Assembly: GCA_947044405.1 (NCBI GenBank)
Contig: CAMRHE010000028.1
Coordinates: 5,675,001 to 5,739,000, forward strand
Length of the DNA: 64,000 nucleotides
DNA from: Leptodactylus fallax
Lineage: Eukaryota > Chordata > Amphibia > Anura > Leptodactylidae
Direction of reading: 5' to 3'
This document shows, in pieces, positions 22,381-33,398 of this stretch (position 1 is the first letter of the stretch; the number at the start of each line of letters is the position of its first letter). The notes under the pieces were generated by a model that was not told the DNA's origin, ran no database searches, and saw only the letters and a program-made list of their open reading frames with translations. A program made the position numbers and the translations under genes.

Positions 22381-22901
22381 AAAACATTCAAGCTTGCAAG
22401 GGTGCCATGAGAGTCCCATATAATAAGGTCCAACTAAATATATAGTATGAGACTGTGTGAGACAGGAAAGCTGTATCATCCTCTTTCTATCCCCACATAT
22501 TGCAAAAATTATCTTCTTCATTTTAGGTGTCTACCAAGTGTACATAGTGCGGTACAAGATGGATAATGGGGGATGTGTAAGGTGCCCGCTGCCCTATTTA
22601 TTGTATAGGACCCAGATATCCTTAAAGGGGATGCAAAGGCGTAACTTGAAGATCCTGGGCCCCAATGCAAAATCTGTAATGGTGCTCCTACCTACCTGTG
22701 CCCTTTAGAATAGTGGTATATTTTATACCAGAGGGACCTATGGGGCCCCCCAGGGCCCAGAAGTGACCGCTACTGTTGCACCCCTATAGCTACGGCTGTA
22801 AAACAAACACTTTGTAGGTGTCCAACTGTGGGAACTCTCACTGATCGTGGGAATGCTAGCTTTGGCAGTCCCTTAAAGTTGAATAAAGTGGGAGCTGGCT
22901 C
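22381..22901. other. Unassigned; contains GGGCCCC-type repeat phrase
   Basis: 22640-22800 holds GGCGTAACTTGAAGATCCTGGGCCCCAATGC and AGAGGGACCTATGGGGCCC, whose pattern recurs at 46790-46935 and 61660-61715, indicating an old dispersed repeat. The rest is unassigned. Confidence 0.4.
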
Positions 22902-23172
22902 TTAAAGGGGTTTCCAGAACCCTATTATAGGATTACCTTAGTATAGCTCATTAATTGAAGATCAGCGGGCGTCCGACTTTTGGGTCAACTGCTTGTCATG
23001 ACAGTGGGGGCTTCCTGAGCGCTGCTTCACAGCCCACGTGACGTCACGTCCATCAGTCACGTGGCCTGATCACAGTTCAGTGATGATCATTATCAATGGG
23101 GATCCCAATAAACATCTATCTTCTATCTACAGCACTGGGGATATAATGTTGTTTTTGGGACAACCCCTTTAA
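22902..23172. mobile_element. TTAA-flanked MITE
   Basis: Ends TTAAAGGGGTTTCCAGAACC and GGGACAACCCCTTTAA with TTAA at 22902-22905 and 23169-23172. The interior has a CACGTGACGTCACG-centred block (23036-23049), GC-richer than its surroundings. Confidence 0.75.
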
Positions 23173-23667
23173 CAGCAGCCCCGCGAGCTTGTCTTGTACC
23201 AAAACCAAGAGCAGATCCTGCACGAGCCGCTGTACATTGTGACACATTTAATTAGCCAGATCTAATATTTACAGGCATTTTGGAGACAATTTACACAGAG
23301 AGCAAGTCACTAACCACATTTAATTACAGGGTAATATAATATTCATAGCTCGACTAACAAACTTCATTTTCACAATTACATTGTTTCCTGCATTCCCTCG
23401 AGGATTTTCCCATGATTGACCTAAATATTTTGTTCTTGAACGTGTCAACAGGAAATTGGAAGAGGCATAACCCATTTGAGTCACTTATAGACTGGCTGCA
23501 AGCGTTACACAGTAGCAGTGTGACAGTTCTGCTGTACGGAGTCCATGAATTTACCTAGCCACTGGCTATGTTGTTTGCTGCTGTACACATTAAATGTAAC
23601 ACTTGGCAGTCACTTGTATCACATTAAGGTTCTCCTGGAATGATGAGATGGGTCTATTTGGAGATGA
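23173..23667. other. Non-repetitive block, candidate conserved non-coding element
   Basis: 23215-23460 lacks any repeat signature and is rich in TAATTA-type motifs (ACATTTAATTAGCC, ACATTTAATTACAGGG), typical in texture of vertebrate intronic enhancers. This is appearance only. Confidence 0.35.
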
Positions 23668-23745
23668 TATATAGATAGATAGATAGATCGATAGATATTA
23701 GGTAGATAGATAGATAGATAGATAGATAGATCGATAGATATTAGG

Positions 23746-23782
<37 letters not shown>

Positions 23783-23799
23783 CGGTAGATATTAGATAG
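23668..23799. repeat. GATA microsatellite
   Basis: (GATA)n with periodic ATCGATAGATATTAGGTA interruptions giving a higher-order block of about 45 bases, repeated three times. Confidence 0.95.
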
Positions 23800-24016
23800 T
23801 TCAAAGCAGCACAGTGTAGGTATAAATGGGTGCAAGCTATGGACCCTGGTTAGAGATCCATTCACACTAGTACCAGAGAAAATTCCAGGATTCCAAAAAT
23901 GCAAAAAAAAAAAGTGGATTCTTTATTCCATGCCACATACAGCAACATTTCAGTCCCAAGTGATTGGTCCTTTCTCTAGCAAGAAGCGAGGAGTGCTGAA
24001 TTTTTTTCTGGTACTA
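23800..24016. repeat. Spacer between GATA arrays
   Basis: Contains GGATTCTTTATTCCATGCCACATACAGCAACATTTC, which reads like a decayed dispersed repeat, between two GATA arrays. Confidence 0.35.
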
Positions 24017-24082
24017 GACAGATAGATATGAGATCTATAGATACATAGATAGATAGGAGATAGATACTGTAGATAGACAGAC

Positions 24083-24123
<41 letters not shown>

Positions 24124-24159
24124 TGAGATAGATAGATAGATAGATATGAGATAGATATG

Positions 24160-24201
<42 letters not shown>

Positions 24202-24261
24202 GAGATAGATATGAGATAGGTAGATATGAGACAGATATATAGATAGATAGATAGATATGAG

Positions 24262-24314
<53 letters not shown>

Positions 24315-24342
24315 TGAGATAGATAGATAGATAGATAGATAT
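24017..24342. repeat. Compound GATA microsatellite
   Basis: Long (GATA)n interrupted repeatedly by ATATGAGATA and GGAGATA. The same interruption, in inverse orientation, punctuates the TATC array at 32794-33398. Open frames are Tyr/Leu/Ser/Ile repeats without meaning. Confidence 0.95.
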
Positions 24343-24650
24343 GAAGGGGATAGTTGAGCAGATTTATCCATCCTTACCAAATACAGGGGTTTCAACCCTT
24401 ACTTTTCCTTGGATTTTGTTAGGGTCTCTACTTTCTCAGATGAATTCCTTGCATTCTCTACATTCTGGATGTATAACTTGCTGCACTCCAATGACATTAA
24501 TAGGCCGTAGATTCTGCTTCTTTGTGCATGTCGCTTGCACCAGGACTTGTCAAAGCTTAGCAGACATTTTCTATAGTATCATCAGGTTTCCTGTGATATC
24601 TGTTAGCTTGTAAAACTAGTTTCCAGGTTCTCGTTGCACTAGGTGGTGAC
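24343..24650. other. Unassigned intronic sequence
   Basis: No recognisable feature. Confidence 0.3.
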
Positions 24651-24785
24651 TTAAAGGGATTGTCCCAGAAATAAAGTGAAACCACCGCAGCCAGGTTGAA
24701 TGTGGGTGGGACTGGTGATGAATATTTCCGGTGCTTCCATTGAAGTGAATGGGAGCACTGACCGTCACCAGTCCCTCTCTACAAC
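24651..24785. mobile_element. Left end of a TTAA-type MITE
   Basis: TTAAAGGGATTGTCCCAGAA followed by a short inverted pair (GGGACTGGTGATGAATATT / CCGTCACCAGTCCC). No right end. Confidence 0.5.
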
Positions 24786-25723
24786 ATAGGAAGACTATTA
24801 CAAGTGGGGCCCCGTTACTTATTTTGCTTCAAGTTATGCCTGTGTTTGTGCCTAACCTGGATCCATCCTCCTGTCTGACATTTTGCTGTTATACTACCCC
24901 CCTCTTCTTGTTTAGTGACTGCTATGAGCAGCCGCCTGCTACCAGTGCATAGATCCTAAGTCCTGCTTGCTGGTACTTTGCATTGGTGGAACCAAGGACA
25001 TAACCCTGTGGGGACCGTCTCATGTATAATTCTTGAAGCTAAATACCAAACCTGCGGGCTTAACAAGCAGCCTGGGATCAGGGTTATATTCTGATATTAC
25101 TTGCACAATGAGCAGTAATCCCTTCTACCTGATACTATCTGGGGAACGTTACTGGTGACAATCATTACTATAGGATAACTTGGAGATATCGTTGCTTTTT
25201 TCCTAAAAAGTAAAAGTCCAGATATCAGGAAATAAACTATCAGCGTAATTCTGGATGATATCGAAACTATTAGAAAGATTCATGATAGCAGTTTCTAACC
25301 CTAATAATTATAATCCACAAAAAATCCAAACTGTAGTTATTGGCTTTGAAAATTTTGTGTGGAAAAAAATAACCCATGAAATTACAAGATTTTTTTTTCA
25401 GATTAGCACCAGCTAGACTATATATTGGGTGAATACATAAAAAAAAACCCCAAAAAACTGTGAAATAATGGAGATTCTTTTTTTTAGATTAGCAGATGCC
25501 GCACTACTGGATATGAATATATTACGTATAAACAGAAACACTTAAGCAATTCATATTTTTTTTCAGATTAACAACAATGCTTCGTCACACTGTGTATTTG
25601 AACACCAGAGCAGAAAAAAACAGCCCATGAAATTACCGCCATTTGTTTTGTTAAAAATTTTTGAACAATTTGGAATATTTGGTTTGAATCTGGTTTATGC
25701 CGACGCAGTTCACCCATCTCTAT
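24786..25723. other. AT-rich intronic sequence with hAT-type scrap
   Basis: 25640-25722 ends CAGTTCACCCATCTCTA, a degenerate right end of the TAGAGATG family. Repeated TTTTTTTTCAGATTA phrases (25388, 25480, 25556) suggest an old local duplication. No gene. Confidence 0.35.
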
Positions 25724-26426
25724 AGATAGGTCACCAGAACCAGCATATCACCCCAGCCCTGCAGATAGGTAGGTTAGTGTCACCAGAACCAGCATATCAC
25801 CCAGCCCTGCAGATAGATAGGTTAGTGTCACCAGAACCAGCATATCACCCCAGCCCTGCAGATAGATAGGTTAGTGTCACCAGAACCAACGTATCACCCC
25901 AGCCCTGCAGATAGATAGGTTACTATCACCAGAACCAGCATATCACCCCAGCCCTACAGATAGATAGGTTAGTGTCACCAGAACCAGCATATCACTCCAG
26001 CCCTGCAGATAGATAGGTTAGTGTCACCAGAACCAGCATATCACCCCAGCCCTGCAGATAGATAGGTTAGTGTCACCAGAACCAGCATATCACCCCAGTC
26101 CTGCAGATAGATAGGTTAGTGTCACCAGAACCAGCATATCACCCCAGTCCTGCAGATAGATAGGTTAGTGTCACCAGAACCAGCATATCACCCCAGCCCT
26201 GCAGATAGATAGGTTAGTGTCACCAGAACCAGCATATCACCCCAGTCCTGCAGATAGATAGGTTAGTGTCACCAGAACCAGCATATCACCCCAGCCCTGC
26301 AGATAGATAGGTTAGTGTCACCAGAACCAGCATATCACCCCAGCCCTGCAGATAGATAGGTTAGTGTCACCAGAACCATCATATCACCCCAGCCCTGCAG
26401 ATAGATAGGTTAGTGTCGCCAAAACT
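25724..26426. repeat. 49-bp minisatellite
   Basis: About 14 highly homogeneous units of 49 bases: GATAGATAGGTTAGTGTCAC, then CAGAACCAGCATATCACC, then CCAGCCCTGCA. GAACCAGCAT cores start at 25981 and 26030, confirming the period. Variants (CCAGTCC, CCAACG, CCATCA) are scattered along the array. No spacers, so not a CRISPR-like structure. Confidence 0.97.
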
Positions 26427-26700
26427 AAATGGTATTTTCCCTTGTGAATTGCTGTCTTCATTGCTGAGGTAATGCAGTTTTTTTCAATATGCAAAAGAGC
26501 TCTTTGGAGCAACAATGATTTGTGTAACTATTGTATAACTCCATCCATTATATTTCGATTGTAAGATCTTAAGGACATTGGCCGCTCTCCTTTTGTCTTT
26601 ATTCATTTGTTTTGATTTGTGATCTTAGATTGTGTTATTTGCCTAATTATGTTGGCTCTATATAAAGATTAATATTATTATATAAATTTTATTATATATT
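26427..26700. repeat. Possible LINE 3' tail remnant
   Basis: 26550-26700 (GATTGTAAGATCTTAAGGAC..., TTGGCTCTATATAAAGATTAATATTATT) parallels the better tail at 35795-35960 (GATTGTAAGCCCTTGCGGAC..., GGTGCTATATAAATAAACAATAAT). Confidence 0.45.
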
Positions 26701-27834
26701 TAACTGCATTTGTAACACATTTTCTTATGTGTCTACCAGAAGGCATTTTGGTAAATATCTATTTTTATGAACTATGGACTTTTGCAATCCAAATAGCAGA
26801 TAAATACTGTATCTCTTCCTAGCAAATGTGGTTTCCAAAGACACTGTCAAAACAAAGGGAACATCATGAACACATTTAGTTTTCTGAGAATTATGACAAA
26901 AACATCTCATTATCTGTATAGTTTCTTCTCCCGTACTGATGTCTGTACCTAAGATTGTTATTGGGGATTTGCTTTTTCTACGCTTGTTCATGTTGACTGA
27001 AAAACATAAAAAGAACATTTGCTTTAGTGGCTTCTTTTCCACCACTTAGATTTTCAGATGTTGTCGGGCGACGTCTTGTGCCATGTCTTTGAGAAAGTAG
27101 ATTTATTGTAGCAGTGAAATTGTACTAAACATCCCATTTGGTTTAATTTAATAGAGATGATGTCCAGAAAGAGACCTTGGTGGCCACTTGCCGCCCACAA
27201 TAAGTCAACCATAACTTCCTAATCACGTAGGGTTGGATGTATGGAGAGAGACTCTGCTAAGCTAAGCTGTACTACATGGATAAACAGTATGAGGGCTAAG
27301 ATCATCCAGCGTTTAACTCCTTCTGCCAAGTAAATGTTCTATAATGTGCTAATTGCTGTCTTCTTGTCTCAATAGGCCATAATGGTACATCTTAGGGATT
27401 CTGCGGGTACATTTTGACACCATAGATCGCCTATAGGGGCTCACCTATCACTGAGAACTTCATCTTAGATGGGCTACAGAAACCTCATAGAGATCATTAC
27501 CTACAGCCAGTAATTCTGGTAACTTCATGCTCCATGGTGCGCTCTTGACCATGTACCACATACACCATGGATCTTTCCAGATTGAGTAGGATGGTGATTG
27601 AGTATGGATCCAGGTCTAAAGCTGACCCACACATTGGATAAATGTCTTCTGAACCTTCTGAGCATGGGACCGGTCAACCATCTTTGTGTATGGTGGCCTC
27701 CCAACTCTCCCCAATGACAGATACTAGTGGAGACAAAAACCAAGTAGTTGTATTTCCATTGCCCTGAAAAGTCACTAAGAAAGGTGTCTGCTGCAACGAC
27801 TCTCTCTCCACATGCCAAGAGGGCTTTAGCATAC
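26701..27834. other. Unassigned intronic sequence
   Basis: No repeat ends. Open frames at 26725-27045 and 27525-27836 (minus strand) show no recognised domain and no coding-like conservation signal that I can judge. Confidence 0.3.
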
Positions 27835-27904
27835 AATGTGGTGCAATAGTTTTAGGCAGTTGTTGAGAAAATGCTGCGCAGTAAGAATGCTTTCAGAAAT
27901 AGGG

Positions 27905-28496
27905 TTGAAAGGGTTGTCCAGTTTCAGACCAATGTTGAGAGACCAATGTTATTGTTTGTATAAATAAAAGTTGTACAATATTCCAATATTCTTTCTGTAT
28001 CAATTCCTCACAGTTTTCTAGATCTTGATGCTTGATGTCATTCATTCTGCTTATTGCCAGTGGATTGTATATCACATGACCATGGACTGTATATCACATG
28101 ATCTTGGACTGTATATCACATGACCATGGACTGTATATCACATGATCTTGGACTGTATATCACATGACCATGGACTGTATATCACATGACCATGGACTGT
28201 ATATCACATAACCATGGACTGTATATCACATGACCATGGACTGTATATCACATGACCATGGACTGTATATCACATGACCATGGACTGTATATCACATAAC
28301 CATGGACTGTATATCACATAACCATGGACTGATTTCTATCCACTGAAAGTAAGCAGAATGAATGACGGCAAGCAGAGATCTAGAAAAGTGTGAGGAATTG
28401 ATACAAAAAGAATATTGGAAAATTGTAGAACTTTTAATTATACAAACAATAACATTTATCTCTCAATATTGGTCTGAAACTGGACAACCCCTTTAA
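27905..28496. mobile_element. TTAA MITE with ~165-bp inverted arms and internal minisatellite
   Basis: Left GGGTTGTCCAGTTTCAGACC and right GGTCTGAAACTGGACAACCC continue as near-identical inverse arms of about 165 bases (through AATTCCTCACA and TCTAGATCT) flanking a 22-bp tandem array. TTGA (mutated) at 27905-27908 and TTAA at 28493-28496 mark the target; copy 1 of the host reads GGGTTAATAGT at the same place. Confidence 0.85.
28061..28331. repeat. 22-bp minisatellite
   Basis: About 12 units of GGACTGTATATCACATGACCAT with ATCTT and AACC variants; cores start at 28084 and 28106. It sits exactly in the loop region of the TTAA element, so it expanded from the element's own centre. Confidence 0.95.
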
Positions 28497-28860
28497 TAGT
28501 CTATTTTTGTCAATGAGAAAAATGTTCTCGGTACAGGCAGGTTTTGGCAGAACTGGGCAGGGAGGTTGTTCCTGCCGCCATCTTGGAGAACTAAGCACAG
28601 ATCTTCTGTGGATGTAGGCTTGCTCCAATCCTTCTGTCTCTTCGTGTCATCCCAGACAGACTGGATGATGATGAGATCAGGGCTATATCTGTGGGGGCTG
28701 GATCATCACTTCCAGAACTCCTCCTCCAAAGGGCAAAGGTCACACCAAATATTGATGGCATTTATAGTTCTCTTTTCTTCATTCAATTCATTTTGTTCAC
28801 TTGCAAAAATAAACTATTAACCCTTCTAATCCTGAAAGCATTCTGACTGTGCAACTTTTT

Positions 28861-29261
28861 ATTTTATTTTTTTTTTTACAAGAGACAGGAATTACACCTG
28901 ACATTACAGTAACAGAGGAGAATTCACATGGGAAAGGTTTCATTGGAATTGCCCTTTTAAGGCACACAATCCCCCATGGCTCATGGTTGTAGTTTTTTTT
29001 TTCACTGCCCCCCATTCGTAACAGAATATTGTAACGCAATTATGTAGTAACATTCACTGAGACTTACTATTGCCCAGTAGATTTGTGTAACTTCTTAAGA
29101 GGGATCTTAGTTTTAAGTTAATGAAGTTTACATTAATATAATGTTCCACAACTTTCTAGTTTACTCTGTGTTTCAATTTCTCATCCTCTACAAGATATTA
29201 GTTTTCTGCTAGCATAAGAACATTCTTACTTACATTCAGCGGCAGCAAACCTGTACATATA
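28861..29261. other. Unassigned intronic sequence
   Basis: T-tract at 28862-28878. No recognisable feature otherwise. Confidence 0.3.
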
Positions 29262-29955
29262 GTCCTAGTCAAAATTATTCCAAATTAGGTTTATTAGCGA
29301 AATTTATAAACTCTCAGCTGTTTGCAAAAAAACAAGAAAGAACAATATAAATCGTTCAACACAACTAATGTATCAAGTGGTTTCTTCAAGTTGAAGACAA
29401 CATGGCGCTTTAATGGATACTGCTGTATCAGAATTATTCAGCCCTTTCATGACAAGTGTCTTTGGTACTTTGTAGACTACCTTTTTGCTATTATGACCTT
29501 CTGCACACAGGATGCTTAGCCACACACCAAATTCTGACATCGTTCATGCCCATAACACCCAGTTGACTAATATTCTTGAGTCTCCATGTTGCAACCGTCT
29601 TCTTCAAATCCAACAAAGGTTTTCTATGACTTTCAAGTCAGACGACTGCAATGGTCACTCCAGAATCTTCCAGGAACTCTTCTGAAACCAGGCCTTGGTG
29701 GACTTTGAGGTATGTTTGGGATCTTTGTCCTGTTGGAAGGTCCAGCGAAACCCAAGAATTTTCTCACAGAAGACATGAGGATTTCTCCTCAGGCTTCCTG
29801 ATACTTGATCAAATTCATCTTTTCCTCCAAACACTGTAGGGTTCCAGTGCCAGAGGAAGCAAAGTACCTGCAGAGCATCACCCTGCCACCGCCATGCTTC
29901 ACTATAGCCTTCCAGCCTGTGCTTTCTTCTTCTTCCTCTAGACATAACACCCAAG
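29262..29955 (-). mobile_element. Tc1-like transposon relic, family B, 5'-truncated
   Basis: The plus-strand left end GTCCTAGTCAAAATTATTCC is a Tc1-type terminal repeat. Minus-strand translation gives the catalytic region: WRWQGDALQ, FGGKDEFDQ, FQQDKDPKHTSK, then after a TGG-to-TGA stop the block PLQSSDLKVIENL, which matches the Tc1 DD34E signature (QQDNDPKH...SPDLNPIEN in active relatives). Multiple stops make it a pseudogene. The 5' end (high coordinates) is missing, replaced by the hairpin element at about 29950. Confidence 0.85.
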
Positions 29956-30131
29956 ACCACACATTGCAGAAAAGCTGCATTTTTTTGTTGCTGTAATATT
30001 TTGAGGCAGTTAAAGAACTTTCCTTATATTTCTCTTTCCATTCAAAGCAACTTTTGACTTTGGCTAAAAAAAACCCAGTAAAATCTGCAACAAAAAAAGC
30101 AGCTTTTCCACAATGTGTGGTCTCAGCCTAA
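29950..30131. mobile_element. Harbinger-like hairpin MITE
   Basis: Left AAGACCACACATTGCAGAAA and right TTCCACAATGTGTGGTCTCAGCC are inverted; TAA follows the right end. The interior (TTGACTTTGGCTAAAAAAAA, AAAATCTGCAACAAAAAAAG) matches 7162-7379. Confidence 0.7.
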
Positions 30132-31002
30132 AAGAGGTATTTTGTGATGATTTTGCTCAATTGGAAAGGTGGTAAAGCAATTCGGATTACAAGTGTAGCC
30201 AGTCCTGCTGCCATCTTAGAAGTGGAGACAATTGTATCCAGTCTAGGCAATACTCTGTGAGCTAAACACATCAGGTTTATATATATAGGTTTATTTGCAT
30301 CCACGTCTCGGCAGAGAGCAGGACCAGCTATATATGGGCTTTCAATATATGACTATAAAATACAGAATGAAGGGTTATTCGGCAAACTAACAAATTACAC
30401 TGTATATTACAAGGTTGTAAAACTTTGAATTTATAGATTTACCAGAAAACTTCTTTACATTAATTTTCACAGGACAGACGGTAATTTGCAGTAGAAATTA
30501 ACAGCAACTTGCTAGAATCCTTACGTGATGCCCTGTAATTCTGCCCTGGGCAGGTCATTGCATGCAGAGTGCAGATAACTAAATCTAGGTCATAATCTTT
30601 GTGTTTTTGCTGCGCTTTTAGGAAAAAAAAAAAAAAAAAAGCAATACCTTTACTCTGAAATGATCACATTGTGTTTTCTTGACGTCTCCTAAAATTGCTT
30701 TCCGTGTATACATTTAGTGTAGCCTATAACCATCAGAAACCACTACCATATATTCCAGGTCCATCTACCTTACAGGGTTTGTCTCCCCTTGATATTGATC
30801 CAGTGCAGCAGAAATAAAGTAACAGTAGATGTACGCCGCTACTAGGTAGTAGAGTAGACTATGTATCTATGTATCTTCATGAGTACGGATTACAGACAGA
30901 TTATATGACAGTGTCCATATTAGAACATGCTCAGATATAAGAGTAAAATTATGTATTATAATCATGTGAAGGTATCACATGATTATAATATATCATTTGG
31001 TT
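30132..31002. other. Unassigned intronic sequence
   Basis: A-tract at 30622-30640 and a small perfect-looking inverted pair ATAATCATGTGA / TCACATGATTAT at 30958-30986. No gene. Confidence 0.35.
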
Positions 31003-31990
31003 GTTATGCCTGATGCTGACACTTGACAGTGACACTGAACTCTGAATCCTATCTCTGATATCTGATGTTGATACCTGACTCTGATAACTGATAATGACTA
31101 GAGATGAGCGAATCGAAGCTGCAGAAGTGGAATTCGATCCGAATTTCAGGAAATATTCGATCTGCATCGAATCCGAATTTCCTCACACTTCGTGATAACG
31201 ATTCGCATTTAGATCAAATTGGCTGCTCTACATGGGACAAGGAACTCTGGGAATGCGGGATCACCCACACTGCCATGCATGCAGCCAATCAGCAGCCAGC
31301 CTTGTGATGTCACATCCCTTTAACCCCTTCGCGAGCGCCCACGGCATGTTTGACCGCTGCATCCACGGTGTTAAATCACCCCGATCAGTTATGGAGCAGG
31401 GTGTTAGCTGTAACTGATATCTAACACCCTGCTCCATAACAGACCGCGGCATCCAAGGGGTTCCGCCATTTTGTTGCCCGCCCGCCCACCCCGGCTCTCT
31501 GCAGCCAATAAATACCTGTTTTTGGCATGTGATTTGCCGCATTTTAATTCAGATCGAATAGAATCCTATCATACTTCAGTCATCTCTAATAATGACAACA
31601 TGAATCTAACCCCTGACACTTACACCTGTCTCTGATACCTCGCTCTTATGTCTGACTCTGATACCTGACAATGAAGTCTGATATATGATGCTGACAACTG
31701 ACTTTGATATCTGAAGCTGACACCTGATAACTGAAGCTGACAGCTGATAATTGAAGCTGACACCTGACACCGAGATATGATTCTGACAACTGACTCTTAT
31801 GCTTGACACTGACACCTGATGCTCACACTGAACTCTGATACCTGACTCTGATACCTGATGCTCACACCTGACAGATACCTGACTCTGATTTTTGATGCTG
31901 ACACCTGACTCCAACAACTAATTCTGGTACCTAACACCTGACAACTACTTTTGACTGTTATACCAGGCTCTGACAGTTGAATATTGACTT
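31003..31990. repeat. Degenerate CTGATACCTGAC tandem repeat, interrupted
   Basis: Irregular 6-12-base units built on TGAC/TGATAC/CTCTGA cover 31003-31098 and resume at 31597-31990, clearly once a single array. It is split by the hAT-type MITE at 31099-31588. Confidence 0.8.
31099..31588. mobile_element. hAT-type MITE with exact 8-bp target duplication
   Basis: Ends TAGAGATGAGCGAA and CAGTCATCTCTA. ATAATGAC flanks both sides (31091-31098, 31589-31596). The interior is palindromic (AACACCCTGCTCCATAAC against GTTATGGAGCAGGGTGTTAG). No transposase. The 8-bp duplication and terminal TAGRG pattern indicate hAT. Confidence 0.9.
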
Positions 31991-32793
31991 CATAGTATAC
32001 AGGAAGCTCCCCCTAGAGGTGGTTGTAGGTAGACAGAATTCTATAATTTACCTCCTATGACTATGCAGGGGATTTGGATCTGTGTATCAGAGACACAAAG
32101 TTCCAACCACTATACAGTAATTATATCTTATGAAATTGATTGTCACAGAATTTTGGTTTTATTTAGCAAAGAAGAGGATCACATTATTATATAATGTCTC
32201 TGACTTTGGACCATATGTTTGTACGTTTTGCAGGCTGACATCCTGTGACATAACCAGCAAGGGTTACATTAGGTTACACTTTTATCTGTAAATAGAGGTT
32301 TCTTGAGCAGTAAGCAGGTAGGCTCTGGCCATGCCGCCCGAGGAGAGAGGCTTTAGTTATTGCAGATTACGTAACGCGCAGCTCTTCAACCATGACACAA
32401 GCTAGTCGTCTTTATTGAACTGCGAAGTGCGCTGTACCTCATGAGATGCTGCGGCTCTTCTTTTCATTTATTATTCTGCAAAGTGACGTATCTCGCTGCC
32501 ATAAAGTGACTCGTAGCAGCGAGGCAGCCGAGTGTGCCTGAATATTAATCACATCTGCCTTGTTTTTCAAACATCCACTAATCAAAAACATGTCGGGCTC
32601 TCGCCAGCCATCAGCGCGCCATTCTCTGTAATAACAGCTAATTAAAAGAAACCTTGTTAAATATTAATAGCAAGGACTGAAATCTAAGATGTGGCTTTCT
32701 GTACTGAGCGTCTAATCACCTACACTACGTCAAGCAGCAGATCCTGATGTACAAGGTGATCTAAAGCATGATACTCTTCTATATAGTATGCGT
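31991..32793. other. Non-repetitive block, candidate conserved non-coding element
   Basis: 32320-32720 has no repeat signature and contains GAATATTAATCACATCTGCC, AACAGCTAATTAAAAGAAACC and GTAACGCGCAG-type motifs, GC content being locally balanced with CpGs retained. It is the most enhancer-like stretch in the intron by eye. Unproven. Confidence 0.4.
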
Positions 32794-32837
32794 ACTATCT
32801 ATCTCATATCTATCTATCTATCTATCTATCTATCCCA

Positions 32838-32880
<43 letters not shown>

Positions 32881-32902
32881 GTCTATCCCATATCTATCCC
32901 AT

Positions 32903-32953
<51 letters not shown>

Positions 32954-33014
32954 CATATCTATCTATCTATGTATCCCATATCTATCTATCTATCCCATAT
33001 ATCTATCTATCCCA

Positions 33015-33050
<36 letters not shown>

Positions 33051-33099
33051 CCATATCTATCTATCTATCTATCTATCTATCCCATATCTATCTATCTGC

Positions 33100-33136
<37 letters not shown>

Positions 33137-33184
33137 CATCTATCTATCTATCTATTTATCTCATATCTATCTATCTCTATCCCA

Positions 33185-33245
<61 letters not shown>

Positions 33246-33398
33246 CATATCTATCTATCTAGCTATCTATCTATCTACCTATCTATCTATCTATCTCATA
33301 TCTATCTATCTATCTATCTACCTATCTATCTATCTATCTCATATCTATCTATATCTCTATCCCATATCTATCTATTTACCTATCTATTATCTCTATCC
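32794..33398. repeat. 600-bp compound TATC microsatellite
   Basis: (TATC)n interrupted by CCATATCTATC and TCATATCTATC units. Two overlapping long open frames (up to 208 codons) are YLSI repeats with no biological meaning. Confidence 0.98.

Larger units (their letters stand above)
27835..28860 (-). mobile_element. Tc1/mariner-like relic, family A copy 2, interrupted
   Basis: Left GTGCAATAGTTTTAGGCAG and the sub-terminal block AAGAATGCTTTCAGAAATA match copy 1. After the insertion at 27905-28496, the relic resumes with TTTTTGTCAATGAGA, GGCAGAACTGGGCAGGGAGG and CCAGACAGACTGGATGATGA. The minus strand holds the same decayed transposase C-terminus as copy 1. The right terminal repeat is degenerate near 28835-28860. 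Confidence 0.75.

Noticed and set aside
25724..26426. CRISPR-like direct repeat array
   Set aside because: Units are contiguous without unique spacers, no cas genes exist, and the context is vertebrate; it is a minisatellite. The same applies to 61785-62474.
29655..29960. Possible functional transposase
   Set aside because: The frame stops at a mutated Trp codon just before the final catalytic block and has further stops beyond; the 5' part is missing.
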